This document shows positions 7,263 to 15,403 of a DNA stretch of 15,494 nucleotides, piece by piece. Source of the stretch: JBKPCD01 sp046727175 (GTDB lineage Bacteria > Acidobacteriota > Vicinamibacteria > Vicinamibacterales > 2-12-FULL-66-21); NCBI GenBank assembly GCA_046727175.1, contig JBKPCD010000171.1:1-15494 (forward strand), in the 5' to 3' direction. The position numbers and the translations under genes were made by a program. The notes beneath the pieces are model-generated. The model was given only the letters and a program-made list of their open reading frames with translations. It ran no database searches and was not told the origin of the DNA. The number at the start of each line of letters is the position of its first letter. Positions within the stretch are counted from its first letter, which is position 1.

Positions 7263-9737
7263 ATGCTTCGCCGCGTGTTGGTCCGGCCTGTCACGCTCAT
7301 GGCGGTTGCGGTCCTCGTGGCGATTGTCGGCGCGATCGCGGCGCCGAACCGGTACGGGTTCTCCGATCGCGTCGAGCGGCACATGTTTCCTGGAGTCTCG
7401 ACAGGCCCCAGAGATCCCGCGTGGAGCCCGGACGGCCGGTGGATCGCCTTCTCGATGCGCGGCGACATCTGGAAGGTGCCCGCCGACGGTGGTGAAGCAA
7501 TCGCGCTCACCCAGGGACCCGCCTATCACTTCGAGCCGGCCTGGAGTCCGGACGGTACTCGCATCGCGTACTCAGTCGATACCGATGGCAATCTCGATAT
7601 CGGCGTCGTCTCCGTGGACGGAGGTGATGAGCAGCGCCTGACGACCGACCGCGCCGTTGAAATCGAGCCCGCATGGAGCACCGACGGAAACAGCGTGGTG
7701 TTCGTCACGTCGAAAGCCGGCAACTTCGATATCTACCGTTTCAGCTTTGCCGACCGTTCGCAGACTCCAGTTGTCGACGGGGCGCGCGATCAGATCCAGC
7801 CGGCGATTTCGCCCGATGGAAAGACGATCGCGTACGTCAGTCCCGTCGACGGACGTGTCGGCACCGGCGGCATCTGGGTCAAACCGCTCGACGGCGGCCA
7901 CCCCACGCTCGTGCACTACGAGGAGTCCGAATACCGGATGAAGCCAGCGTGGACGCCCGACGGAAAGGCATTTCTGTACGTTTCGGACGAAGCGGGATCG
8001 AACGACATCGCCATCGTGCCTGCTGCGGGTGGCAATCCAGTCGTGCTCACACCCGACTCGATGGGCGAGTTTGCACCGGCGGTCAATCCCGACGGGACGA
8101 GGTTTGCGTTCACCTCGAATCGCAGCGGCCCGATGACGCTTTACACGGCGCCGATTGGCGGCGGTCCGATCGGCTCGTGGCACGAGGTCAAGATTCAGTC
8201 GCGCAAACCGCGCGCGGCAACCGGGCGCGTGCAGGTGCGTGTCCTCGGTCCCGATGGCACCGTGACGCCCGCCCGCGTGTATCCGCTCGCGTCTGACGGC
8301 CGCGGGTATTCGCCCGAGGGGGCGTTCCATCGCGTCATTGCGATCACCGAGACGCACTACTTCAACACGATGGGGGAATTCGAGCTCGAGGTCCCAGCGG
8401 GACGGCTGTCGCTCGAAGCGATGAAAGGATTCGAATACGAGCCGGCGAGCATGGTCGTCGACGTGAAGGCGGGCGCGACGACCCCGGCGAGCTTGAAGCT
8501 GAAGCGCCTGATCGATGCGCCGGCGCGCGGCTGGTATTCGGGAGACACACACGTTCACGATTTGCATCAGGGAGAATTCGGCCTTTCGCACGAGACCTTC
8601 TTCGACAATCTGCGCGCCGAGGATCTGCACGTCACAAACGCGCTCATTCACATGGACGGTACGCGGCTCATGGGCCGGTGGGATGACCTCACGGGCAAGC
8701 CGCATCCGCTGTCCACGCGTGACTACATCCTGCAATACGGAGAAGAGTTCCGCGGATCGCTCGGGCACGTCGCGCTCATCGGCATCGGGCGCTACATTCT
8801 GCCCTTCAACGCAGGCGAGCCCCACACGCCGTACGCGCAGCCCGTGCTCGATTCGATTTACTTGGACGGCGCGCGGGCGCAGGGCGGCATCGCCGGGTAC
8901 GTGCATCCGTATCCACGCGCCTCGACCGATCCGTCGGCGTGGGCCGGCAGCCTCATTCCAATCGACGCTGCACTTGGCAAGGGAGACTTCTATGACGTCG
9001 GCACGTTGTTCTCCGACGAACTGGCCTCTGCGGAGATGTACTACCGGCTCCTCAATTGCGGATTCCGGATTGCGGCGACGTCGGGGTCCGACAACTTCTC
9101 GGACGTGTGGCGAGATCCGCCTCCCGGAGCCGATCGCGCGTACGTACACGTGACCGGCCCGTTGTCGCTGCAATCGTGGATCGAAGGCATCAAAGCCGGC
9201 CGGACCTTCGGCACGACGGGGCCGCTCCTGTTCCTGACGGTCAACGGCAAGGAGCCCGGCGAAGAAATCGCGTTGAGCGACTGTGCAGGAGCGTCGGTTT
9301 CCATCAACGCCGAGACCTATTCGATCGCTCCGTTCGAGAAGCTCGAGATCATCGTCAACGGCAAGGTCGTCGCGACATCGCCTGGCTCTGTGAATCGGGC
9401 TCGGTCGAAGCAGTCGTCCGGGCCGGCGCTCGCGTTCAGCGGCACTGTGCCCGTCCCGGACGGCGGTTGGGTTGCCGCGCGCGTCGTCGGACCAGCATCG
9501 AGGTACGTGAGCGACAGCTACGCCTTTGCACAGACCAGCCCCGTCTACGTTGTCTGCGACGGAAAGCGTTTCACGTCAGCGGTGGATGCCGACTTCCTCG
9601 CGAAGGTTGTCGATGCGGTCTGGCAGCGGATCGAATCGCGGAGCCCGTGGCGCAGCGCGGCAGAGAAAGAGAAGTTCCGGGCAGCCATCGACCAGGCCCG
9701 ATCGGTGTATCGGCGGATCGCAGATGGCAGTCGGTGA
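7263..9737 (+). CDS. Exported TolB/PD40 beta-propeller fused to CehA/McbA-like (PHP-fold) metallohydrolase
   Basis: The 824-aa protein starts with a signal or anchor helix (about residues 9-27). Six PD40 propeller repeats follow, each with a P-A-W-S-P-D-G-like core at 52, 92, 136, 180, 228 and 272. A beta-sandwich linker spans about 318-415. The metallohydrolase domain (about 420-665) has G-D-T-H-V-H (427-432), H463, E494/E495, H502, G-Y-V-H-P-Y (545-550) and G-S-D-N-F (608-612). These are the metal-binding positions expected of the PHP-like CehA/McbA family, which contains ester and carbamate hydrolases; the substrate here is unknown. A beta domain and a helical tail complete the protein. 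It probably acts in the periplasm or at the membrane. The ATG start is chosen because it gives a full basic n-region; the ribosome binding site is weak. The C-terminal G-S-R stop lies directly at a palindromic element. Confidence 0.85.
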   Translation: MLRRVLVRPVTLMAVAVLVAIVGAIAAPNRYGFSDRVERHMFPGVSTGPRDPAWSPDGRWIAFSMRGDIWKVPADGGEAIALTQGPAYHFEPAWSPDGTRIAYSVDTDGNLDIGVVSVDGGDEQRLTTDRAVEIEPAWSTDGNSVVFVTSKAGNFDIYRFSFADRSQTPVVDGARDQIQPAISPDGKTIAYVSPVDGRVGTGGIWVKPLDGGHPTLVHYEESEYRMKPAWTPDGKAFLYVSDEAGSNDIAIVPAAGGNPVVLTPDSMGEFAPAVNPDGTRFAFTSNRSGPMTLYTAPIGGGPIGSWHEVKIQSRKPRAATGRVQVRVLGPDGTVTPARVYPLASDGRGYSPEGAFHRVIAITETHYFNTMGEFELEVPAGRLSLEAMKGFEYEPASMVVDVKAGATTPASLKLKRLIDAPARGWYSGDTHVHDLHQGEFGLSHETFFDNLRAEDLHVTNALIHMDGTRLMGRWDDLTGKPHPLSTRDYILQYGEEFRGSLGHVALIGIGRYILPFNAGEPHTPYAQPVLDSIYLDGARAQGGIAGYVHPYPRASTDPSAWAGSLIPIDAALGKGDFYDVGTLFSDELASAEMYYRLLNCGFRIAATSGSDNFSDVWRDPPPGADRAYVHVTGPLSLQSWIEGIKAGRTFGTTGPLLFLTVNGKEPGEEIALSDCAGASVSINAETYSIAPFEKLEIIVNGKVVATSPGSVNRARSKQSSGPALAFSGTVPVPDGGWVAARVVGPASRYVSDSYAFAQTSPVYVVCDGKRFTSAVDADFLAKVVDAVWQRIESRSPWRSAAEKEKFRAAIDQARSVYRRIADGSR

Positions 9738-9792
9738 ATGGGAAATGGGAAACATGCGCATGTGCCAATACCCATTTGCGTTTCCCCATTCA
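9735..9792. repeat. Nested palindromic element overlapping the hydrolase stop codon
   Basis: An outer imperfect inverted repeat pairs TGAATGGGAAATGGGA (9735-9750) with the complementary arm at 9771-9792 (CCCATTT, a short bulge, then TTTCCCCATTCA). Inside it is a perfect 12-bp palindrome, ACATGCGCATGT (9752-9763). The left arm begins with the TGA stop of the hydrolase gene. It could fold into a terminator-like or REP-like hairpin; no long T tract follows. Similar GGGAAATGGGAAA tracts are common intergenic repeats in this type of genome (impression, not checked). Confidence 0.5.
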
Positions 9793-9823
9793 GGCGGCGC
9801 ATTTTCAGCAGCCTGCAGGATTC

Positions 9824-9852
9824 TTGACAGCGCTGAATCCTTCCCATAGCGT
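9824..9852 (+). promoter_or_regulatory. Sigma70-like promoter for the TonB-dependent receptor
   Basis: A consensus -35 box TTGACA (9824-9829) is followed by a 17-bp spacer and TAGCGT (9847-9852) as the -10 box. This predicts a start near 9859 and a 5' leader of about 120 nt before the receptor ATG. The perfect -35 and spacing in a GC-rich background make this credible, but it is untested. Confidence 0.5.
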
Positions 9853-9981
9853 ACGGGCGACTGCGGCACACGTCGTACAACCGGTTACGTGTTGGCTTGA
9901 GCTCAGCTTTCTCCGAGCCGCCGCCGACACACCGACGTGAGATGACTGTCGACTTCGCGATGCGATGAGAGGAGATCCATC

Positions 9982-12900
9982 ATGAAGAGATCCAGTCGGC
10001 GCCTTCCGTTACTCCCGCCCCTCCGTCCGTATTCGTTCCTGACCTTCATGAGCCTGATGCTGGTGATGTTGTGCGGCCCGCCAACATCAGCGGGCGCGCA
10101 GGTGTTGTACGGCTCGCTCGTCGGTAACGTGACTGATGAGACGGGTTCGGCCGTGCCTGGAGCATCGGTGACGATCACCCACACCGAAACGGGTGCGTCG
10201 CACGAGACGGTGACCGATCCGACGGGCGCGTATCGGTTCCAGACCGTCCAGCCTGGCACCTACACGATTCTCGTGAAGTTGACCGGGTTCCGAACGTTCA
10301 CGCGATCGCAGATTCCCGTGACGCTGAACAACGTCACGCGCGTGGATGCGGCGCTGCAAGTCGGACAGCTTTCGGAATCGGTGACCGTGTCCGGCGAGAG
10401 CCCCGTGCTTCAGACCGACCGCGCCGAGGTACGCTCCGAGCTCAAGGCGCGCGAGCTCGTGAGTCTTCCCGTGTCGCTCAACCGGAACTATCAGTACATG
10501 TTTCGCACGCTTCCGGGCTTCACGCCTCCTGCCGAAGCGCACTCGGTGCCATCGAATCCATCGCGCGCGCTGGTCTTCAACGTCAACGGCGCCAGCCGCA
10601 GCTCCAACAACATCCGGATCGACGGCGTGAGCACGACGAACATCTGGCTGCCGCACGTCGCAGCCTACGTCCCTGCGCTCGAGTCGCTCGACACCGTCAA
10701 CGTGGTCACCAACAGCTTCGATGCTGAACAGGGGCTGGCTGGAGGATCCGCGATCAACGTCCAGATCAAGAGCGGCACGAACGACCTCCACGGATCGGCG
10801 TTCGAGTACCACACGAACGAACAGTTGCGGACGCAGAATTACTTCGCGCCGGCCGGAACGCCGAAGGGAGACTGGCAATACAACCAGTACGGCGGCACGT
10901 TCGGCGGACCGGTCGTTCGCAACAAGGTGTTCTACTTCGCGAGCTACGAGGGGACACGCGATCGACAATTCCTCAGCCGGACGGTCTCCGTCCCGACCGA
11001 GGCCCTTCGTCGAGGCGATTTGAGCGCGGCGCCCAATCCGATTTACGATCCGTTCACCGGAAGCACCAACGGTGCGGGCCGTACGCCATTTTCAAACAAA
11101 CAGATACCTGCCGATCGCATCGATCCGACCGCACGTCAGCTCCTCGCGTTGCTGCCGCTGCCGAACCTTCGTAACGCCGACGGATCCATTCCCGAAAACG
11201 ACAACTACTTCGTGCAGGCGCCGTTCGTCCTGAATCGCTGGACGCTCGACAGCAAGATGAACTGGAACGCCAGCGACAAGCTGAACTTCTTCGGGCGCTT
11301 CAGCGTCCTCGACTTCTTCACCGAGAACGGGACCAACTTCGGCGACGCGCTGCAGGGAGCGCCGCTCGGGAGCAGCAACCCCGGACGAGGCGAGGGGAAC
11401 ACCTACAACGTCTCCGGCGGGACCACCTACTCGTTTTCCTCGACGCTGCAGATGGACGCGCACGTCGGCTTCGTGCGGATGAACACCGGCGTCGCGCAGT
11501 CGGACATCGGCGAAAACAAGGGTCTGGACCTCCTTCATCTGCCCGGCACGAACGGGCCGAACGCCTACGAAGGTGGAACGCCCTTGTTCGATCTGGACAC
11601 GTATGCCGATCTCGGCTCGACCGACACGTTCATGCCGTATTACCGGAGCGACGATCAATACCAGGCGGTGATGAACCTAAACTGGCTGAAAGGCCGTCAC
11701 AACATCCGTCTGGGCACCGATATCTACTACCAGGCGCTCAACCACACGCAGCCCGAGATCAGCGGCGGCGACAGTTTTGGCGCGCGCGGCGGTTTTCGTT
11801 TCCAATCAGGCCCCACGCTGATCCAGGGCGGTCCGGGAGGCAACCAGTACAATGCGTTCGCGGCGTTTCTGCTTGGCGTGCCGAACCGGATCGGGCGTCT
11901 CAAGCTGGTCGAGCCGTACACCACGCGCAACTGGCAGTACAGCGTGTATATCCGCGACCAGTGGCAGGCATCATCGAAGCTGACGTTCTCGTACGGCACG
12001 CGCTGGGAGTACTTCCCCGTGCCGACTCGCGCGCACCGCGGCCTCGAGCGATACGACGTGAACACGAACCTGATGATGATCGGCGGCGTCGGATCCGTCC
12101 CGAAGGATCTCGGAGTGAAGGTGAGCAAGACGTTGTTCGCGCCACGACTGGGGGTCACGTTCCGGCCCACCGAGGGTCTCGTTCTTCGCGCGGGGTTCGG
12201 CATTACGAACGACCCCTACTCGCTGGCGAGACCGCTTCGCACGAATCACCCCGCGGTGTTGAACCTGCTGCTCGAAGCACCCAATTTGGCCTACTACAGC
12301 CGAACCTCGGACGGCATTCCTCTGATTCCGGATCCAGACCTGGGGAACGGAATCATCCCCGTGCCGAGCCCGATCACGGTCTTCACCCTTCCGGACAAGT
12401 TCACGCGTGGGCAGATTCGATCGTGGAACGTCGCGGTGCAGAAGGAACTGCGCTGGGGGTTCGTAGGGGAAGCTGCGTACGTCGGGACCCGGCAGATCGA
12501 TCAGCTTGGCTTTCGCGAACTGAATTGGTCACCGATCGGCGGCGACCAGGCAGGCCGACAGTTGAACAAACTGTTCGGCCGCACCGGCCAGACTCGGCTC
12601 ATCGCTCCCATCGGCGACAGCCAGTACGATGCGCTGCAGACCCGGCTCGAGCGGCGCTTCCGTAGCGGCGTACAGCTGGGCGTGTTCTACACCTGGTCGA
12701 AGTCGACGGGGATTTCGGGAAATCCGAACAGCGACGGCGCGCTGCGGATCAACATCCCGGAGTACTACGACCTGAACCGATCGCTCAGCGACTTCGATCG
12801 TCCCCACAATCTGAGCATCACGAACATCACCGAGCTGCCGTTCGGGCCGAATCACCGGTGGTTGAACAACGGTGGCGTGCTCTCGCATATCGCCCGCGAC

Positions 12901-13380
12901 TGGCAGGTCAATAACATCCTCAGCTTTTACAGCGGCACGCCGTTCAGCGTCACCGCCTCCGGCACGTCACTCAACGCGCCGGAAAACGATCAGCGGGCCG
13001 ACCTCGTGAAGCCCGAGGTCGAGATCCTCGGCGGCATCGGACGGACCAACCCGTACTTCGATCCGCTGGCGTTCCAGCCGGTCACCGAGCCGCGATTCGG
13101 GACCGCCGCGTTCAATCTTCTTCGCGGACCGGGCGTCGCTTCGTGGGACCTGATGGTGGCCCGGCAGCTGCAACTCCGCGGACAGATGAATCTGCAACTG
13201 CGGGTCGAGGCGTTCAACGTCACCAACCGTCCGCGGTTCAGCAATCCGGGCGGCAATGTCTCGAACCTCCGTCTCAATCCCGATGGATCGGTGCGGGATC
13301 TGAACGGCTTTGCCGTCATTACGAGCACGCAGGACGGAAGCGAGCGGCAGGTGCGATTCGGTATTCGGCTTGGATGGTAG
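9982..13380 (+). CDS. Oar-like TonB-dependent outer-membrane receptor with carboxypeptidase-regulatory domain
   Basis: This 1132-aa outer-membrane protein has a well-placed AGAGGAG ribosome binding site (9968-9974). A signal peptide of about 39 residues has a hydrophobic core at 18-31 and a likely cut at A-G-A/Q. Residues about 43-130 form a carboxypeptidase-regulatory-like Ig domain (G-x-V-T-D-E-T-G-S-A-V-P-G-A, then G-A-Y-R-F). A plug follows at about 135-260, with V-N-G-A-S-R-S-S-N-N, I-R-I-D-G-V and a Q-I-K-S-G-T-N-D-L-H-G-S-A-F-E-Y strand. Next comes a very long barrel rich in aromatic strands, ending in R-F-G-I-R-L-G-W with the terminal aromatic used for outer-membrane insertion. The length suits the Oar/SusC-like acidobacterial class (about 1000-1200 aa). 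No TonB box, SusD partner or TonB/ExbBD gene is seen nearby. The ligand (glycan, peptide or other) cannot be told from sequence. It is probably transcribed from its own promoter, with the hydrolase gene upstream. Confidence 0.93.
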   Translation: MKRSSRRLPLLPPLRPYSFLTFMSLMLVMLCGPPTSAGAQVLYGSLVGNVTDETGSAVPGASVTITHTETGASHETVTDPTGAYRFQTVQPGTYTILVKLTGFRTFTRSQIPVTLNNVTRVDAALQVGQLSESVTVSGESPVLQTDRAEVRSELKARELVSLPVSLNRNYQYMFRTLPGFTPPAEAHSVPSNPSRALVFNVNGASRSSNNIRIDGVSTTNIWLPHVAAYVPALESLDTVNVVTNSFDAEQGLAGGSAINVQIKSGTNDLHGSAFEYHTNEQLRTQNYFAPAGTPKGDWQYNQYGGTFGGPVVRNKVFYFASYEGTRDRQFLSRTVSVPTEALRRGDLSAAPNPIYDPFTGSTNGAGRTPFSNKQIPADRIDPTARQLLALLPLPNLRNADGSIPENDNYFVQAPFVLNRWTLDSKMNWNASDKLNFFGRFSVLDFFTENGTNFGDALQGAPLGSSNPGRGEGNTYNVSGGTTYSFSSTLQMDAHVGFVRMNTGVAQSDIGENKGLDLLHLPGTNGPNAYEGGTPLFDLDTYADLGSTDTFMPYYRSDDQYQAVMNLNWLKGRHNIRLGTDIYYQALNHTQPEISGGDSFGARGGFRFQSGPTLIQGGPGGNQYNAFAAFLLGVPNRIGRLKLVEPYTTRNWQYSVYIRDQWQASSKLTFSYGTRWEYFPVPTRAHRGLERYDVNTNLMMIGGVGSVPKDLGVKVSKTLFAPRLGVTFRPTEGLVLRAGFGITNDPYSLARPLRTNHPAVLNLLLEAPNLAYYSRTSDGIPLIPDPDLGNGIIPVPSPITVFTLPDKFTRGQIRSWNVAVQKELRWGFVGEAAYVGTRQIDQLGFRELNWSPIGGDQAGRQLNKLFGRTGQTRLIAPIGDSQYDALQTRLERRFRSGVQLGVFYTWSKSTGISGNPNSDGALRINIPEYYDLNRSLSDFDRPHNLSITNITELPFGPNHRWLNNGGVLSHIARDWQVNNILSFYSGTPFSVTASGTSLNAPENDQRADLVKPEVEILGGIGRTNPYFDPLAFQPVTEPRFGTAAFNLLRGPGVASWDLMVARQLQLRGQMNLQLRVEAFNVTNRPRFSNPGGNVSNLRLNPDGSVRDLNGFAVITSTQDGSERQVRFGIRLGW

Positions 13381-13478
13381 CGGGGCCGATACAGCATGGA
13401 CGGCCCGCGAGGTTCCCGGTTGGTGCCGATATCGCGTGCTGAACACTCAAGAGGGACAGCCAAAACTGGCAGGCATGA

Positions 13479-13502
13479 GGGACACCCAGAAATGGGTGTC
13501 CC
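13479..13502. repeat. Perfect 10-bp hairpin with GAAA tetraloop (REP-like or terminator)
   Basis: GGGACACCCA (13479-13488), loop GAAA (13489-13492) and TGGGTGTCCC (13493-13502) form a flawless stem with a GNRA-type loop. It lies about 100 bp after the receptor stop and 65 bp before the stop of the convergent M23 gene. The GAGGGACA at its left flank also occurs at 13451-13458. No T tract follows, so it is either a stem-loop decay or termination element for both genes, or a dispersed REP-like element of the kind mobilised by REP-associated tyrosine transposases. The latter is inference from appearance. Confidence 0.6.
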
Positions 13503-13534
13503 TGACTTTGGCTCTGCGCGCCAAAACAGGGGCC

Positions 13535-13562
13535 CAAAGCCGAAAGCCCTTAGCCAAAAGCC
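13535..13562. repeat. Four-copy heptamer tandem repeat (NAAAGCC-type)
   Basis: CAAAGCC, GAAAGCC, CTTAGCC and AAAAGCC follow each other with an exact 7-bp period, ending 4 bp before the stop codon of the M23 gene on the opposite strand. Only the first base of each unit, plus two bases in the third, vary. It is non-coding and of unknown role; it resembles short tandemly repeated heptamers of bacterial intergenic regions. Confidence 0.5.
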
Positions 13563-13566
13563 TGCT

Positions 13567-14442
13567 TCATTCACCCTTCCCGAGCAGCGCGAGCGCCGAG
13601 AGCGGATCGACTCTCGCGCCCGACACGCGCAGCGCCCAGTGCAGATGCGGGCCCGTCACTCGTCCGGTTGCGCCGACGAGCCCCACGACCTGCCCCGGCT
13701 CGACGACGTCGTGCTCGCGGACGTCAATCCGAGACAGATGCGCGAGCAGCGAGAAGACTTCCAGCCCGTGGTCGAGAATCACGGTGTTCCCGGAGAAATA
13801 GAGATCGCGCGCGGCGACCACTCGTCCGGCGTTCGGCGCCTTTACGGGAGTCCCCAGCTCGCTGAGGAAATCCGTTCCCGAGTGGGCGCTGCGAAGCTGT
13901 CCGTTGAACTTGCTGCGCGTGCCGAACCGGCTGTTGGCCTCTCCGGGAACAGGCCGCAGATACGGGCCGTGCCAGAGACGCACGGTTGACGAGGAGGCGT
14001 ACACGTTCGCGAGGAATGCCGCCTCCCGTTCGATTCGCGATTGAACCGACGCGGGTGGATTGACGAACTCCGGCGACACGCGAAGCGTGCGGACGGCGAA
14101 TTGTTTCGGCTGAACCACGATCTGCTTGGTGGCGCGAACGGTTTGCGTCCCGACGTCTGCTTCGACAGAGATCTCGCCGGGACCAGGTGACCGCGCGAGG
14201 TCGAGACCCAGGAGTCCGCGCCACACGCGCCCGGTCTCGGCGAAGACGGGAACCGATCGGCCGAACGCGTTCGCTCGCACGTTCGCCGGATCGGCATCGA
14301 ACGTGAACGTGAGGACGACGAGCTCACCAGGTTGGAGGGCACGCGCCGCGACGTCTATGTCGATGGTATGCGATCGGACGTCGCCGGGTATCAAGACCCA
14401 GAAAAGAAGGTAGGCGGCGATCGCGGCGCGAAGAGGCGGCAT
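13567..14442 (-). CDS. Exported M23-family metallopeptidase (LytM-like)
   Basis: The 291-aa protein has a signal peptide (hydrophobic core about 6-19, likely cut near residue 24). An N-terminal beta-sandwich-like region (26-125) of no recognised family is followed by a short helical linker (about 128-150). The C-terminal M23 peptidase domain (about 165-288) shows the zinc site H-S-G-T-D (H187, D191) and H-L-H (H266, H268), with H235 in L-L-A-H-L as the other catalytic histidine. All key residues are present, so it should be an active zinc endopeptidase, most likely cutting peptidoglycan cross-links or peptides in the periplasm. The ATG start gives the full signal peptide; no strong ribosome binding site is visible before it. 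A TAGAAT (14465-14460 on this strand) could be a -10 box giving a very short leader, but no matching -35 is convincing. It converges with the TonB receptor gene and lies 126 bp downstream of the lipoprotein gene. Confidence 0.9.
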   Translation of the reverse strand: MPPLRAAIAAYLLFWVLIPGDVRSHTIDIDVAARALQPGELVVLTFTFDADPANVRANAFGRSVPVFAETGRVWRGLLGLDLARSPGPGEISVEADVGTQTVRATKQIVVQPKQFAVRTLRVSPEFVNPPASVQSRIEREAAFLANVYASSSTVRLWHGPYLRPVPGEANSRFGTRSKFNGQLRSAHSGTDFLSELGTPVKAPNAGRVVAARDLYFSGNTVILDHGLEVFSLLAHLSRIDVREHDVVEPGQVVGLVGATGRVTGPHLHWALRVSGARVDPLSALALLGKGE

Positions 14443-14568
14443 CGAACGACTCGTGTCTCATTCTACGCGCCGTTGACGGGGATGGTGTGTCACGCTCTCC
14501 CGGCAAGTTTCTCAGGCAGCCTCAAGTCGTCGGCGGAGGCAGGCATCGCGCGTCGTCTGACTGATTAC

Positions 14569-15309
14569 TTAGCCCGTAAGCGTGCCAGTACGACCGGTGA
14601 TCTGATCGCGGTACTCCCACGTTCCCGTCACCAAGGGCACGCAGCGGAATCGCTCCCTCGATGTCAGCACTCCGCTATCGAAGCCGCTCGCTCCCGGAGG
14701 CGTCGACGTCGACGTGACGGTGTAGGTGATCGGGTACCTCTCGTCCTCAACCGGGACTTTCCACTCGACGGTAGTTCCTGATGGAACGGTGACGTCACTC
14801 GACAACGTGCACGGGCCAATGAACCCCACGTTCCAATACCCAAACCAGAACTCGATGACGAGCGCGGTCACATCGACGGCGAAGGTAACCGACGCGTCGT
14901 GGATTCCAGCAACGCGTGCGGTAACCGTGCTCCGGCCGACGGCAGTCGGGTGGAACGCCATGGTTGCGATTCCATCCGGGTTCGTCCGCGCGACTGCTGT
15001 GGGGGCACCTGCAGCACAATGGCCCCCGAGCGTCCCTGCGCCCGACGCAATCTGAAAGGATACGCTGACGTCGCTAACTCCGTTGCCATTGGCTTCTGTC
15101 GCCCGTACGACTAACGGCTCGCCGAGTTGCTCACCCGCTTTCCCCTGTTGGTCGTTTCCGGAAACGATGGCAATCGCGGTCGGGACCGTAACGCCTGATG
15201 GAACGCGCGCCGTTGGTGTGAGTGGCGTCGATGCTACACGGCTGTCCCCCGTGCAAGCCATCGCCAGGAACAGAGCTGCTGCCGTCGAGATTGCGCGATA
15301 GGCACCCAT
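14569..15309 (-). CDS. Probable lipoprotein with Big-1-like Ig domain and degenerate cupredoxin-like domain
   Basis: The 246-aa protein begins with a signal peptide ending in L-A-M-A-C (C19). This is a usable but imperfect lipobox, with Ala rather than Leu at -3. A low-complexity Ser/Thr/Pro linker precedes a bacterial Ig-like domain (about 44-147), which has Q-Q-G-K-A-G-E-Q-L and V-x-F-x-I-A-S-G-A-G-T-L and is of the Big-1/invasin type. Residues about 150-246 follow the cupredoxin pattern: P-S-G-T-T-V-E-W, Y-T-V-T-S, G-F-D-S-G-V-L, T-G-T-W-E-Y and R-T-G-T-L-T-G. The four type-1 copper ligand positions appear to be Y196, D235, T238 and R240 instead of His, Cys, His and Met, so copper binding is unlikely. 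The ATG has a GGAG site (15318-15315, 5 nt away). The upstream region is cut off after about 45 bp by an IS630-type element. It is probably anchored at the cell surface or periplasmic face; its partner is unknown. Confidence 0.75.
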   Translation of the reverse strand: MGAYRAISTAAALFLAMACTGDSRVASTPLTPTARVPSGVTVPTAIAIVSGNDQQGKAGEQLGEPLVVRATEANGNGVSDVSVSFQIASGAGTLGGHCAAGAPTAVARTNPDGIATMAFHPTAVGRSTVTARVAGIHDASVTFAVDVTALVIEFWFGYWNVGFIGPCTLSSDVTVPSGTTVEWKVPVEDERYPITYTVTSTSTPPGASGFDSGVLTSRERFRCVPLVTGTWEYRDQITGRTGTLTG

Positions 15310-15364
15310 AGTGACTCCGAATGCCGAGCAAGACAGACGCTTGCTGCACCCGCAACTAGTGGAC

Positions 15365-15393
15365 TGTTACCACTGAATTACTAGTGCTATACT
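15365..15393 (+). promoter_or_regulatory. Probable transposase promoter
   Basis: TATACT (15388-15393) is a near-consensus -10 box. With a 17-bp spacer the -35 would be TGTTAC (15365-15370), a weak match. A start near 15400 would leave almost no leader before the ATG at 15404. No ribosome binding site is visible, so leaderless or poor translation is likely, which is common for transposases. Confidence 0.45.
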
Positions 15394-15403
15394 GCTGCGC
15401 CAA

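Noticed and set aside
7572..9173. A 533-codon open frame on the minus strand opposite the propeller-hydrolase
   Set aside because: It has Arg/Val/His-rich composition without motifs, while the plus strand carries six clear propeller repeats and a metal site.
13381..13478. Possible small gene between the TonB receptor and the hairpin
   Set aside because: Open frames there are extensions of shadow frames with no ribosome binding site or recognisable protein pattern.
13535..13562. A CRISPR-like array
   Set aside because: The units are contiguous 7-mers without spacers, and no Cas-like gene is present. No CRISPR, tRNA or rRNA signal was seen anywhere in the window.
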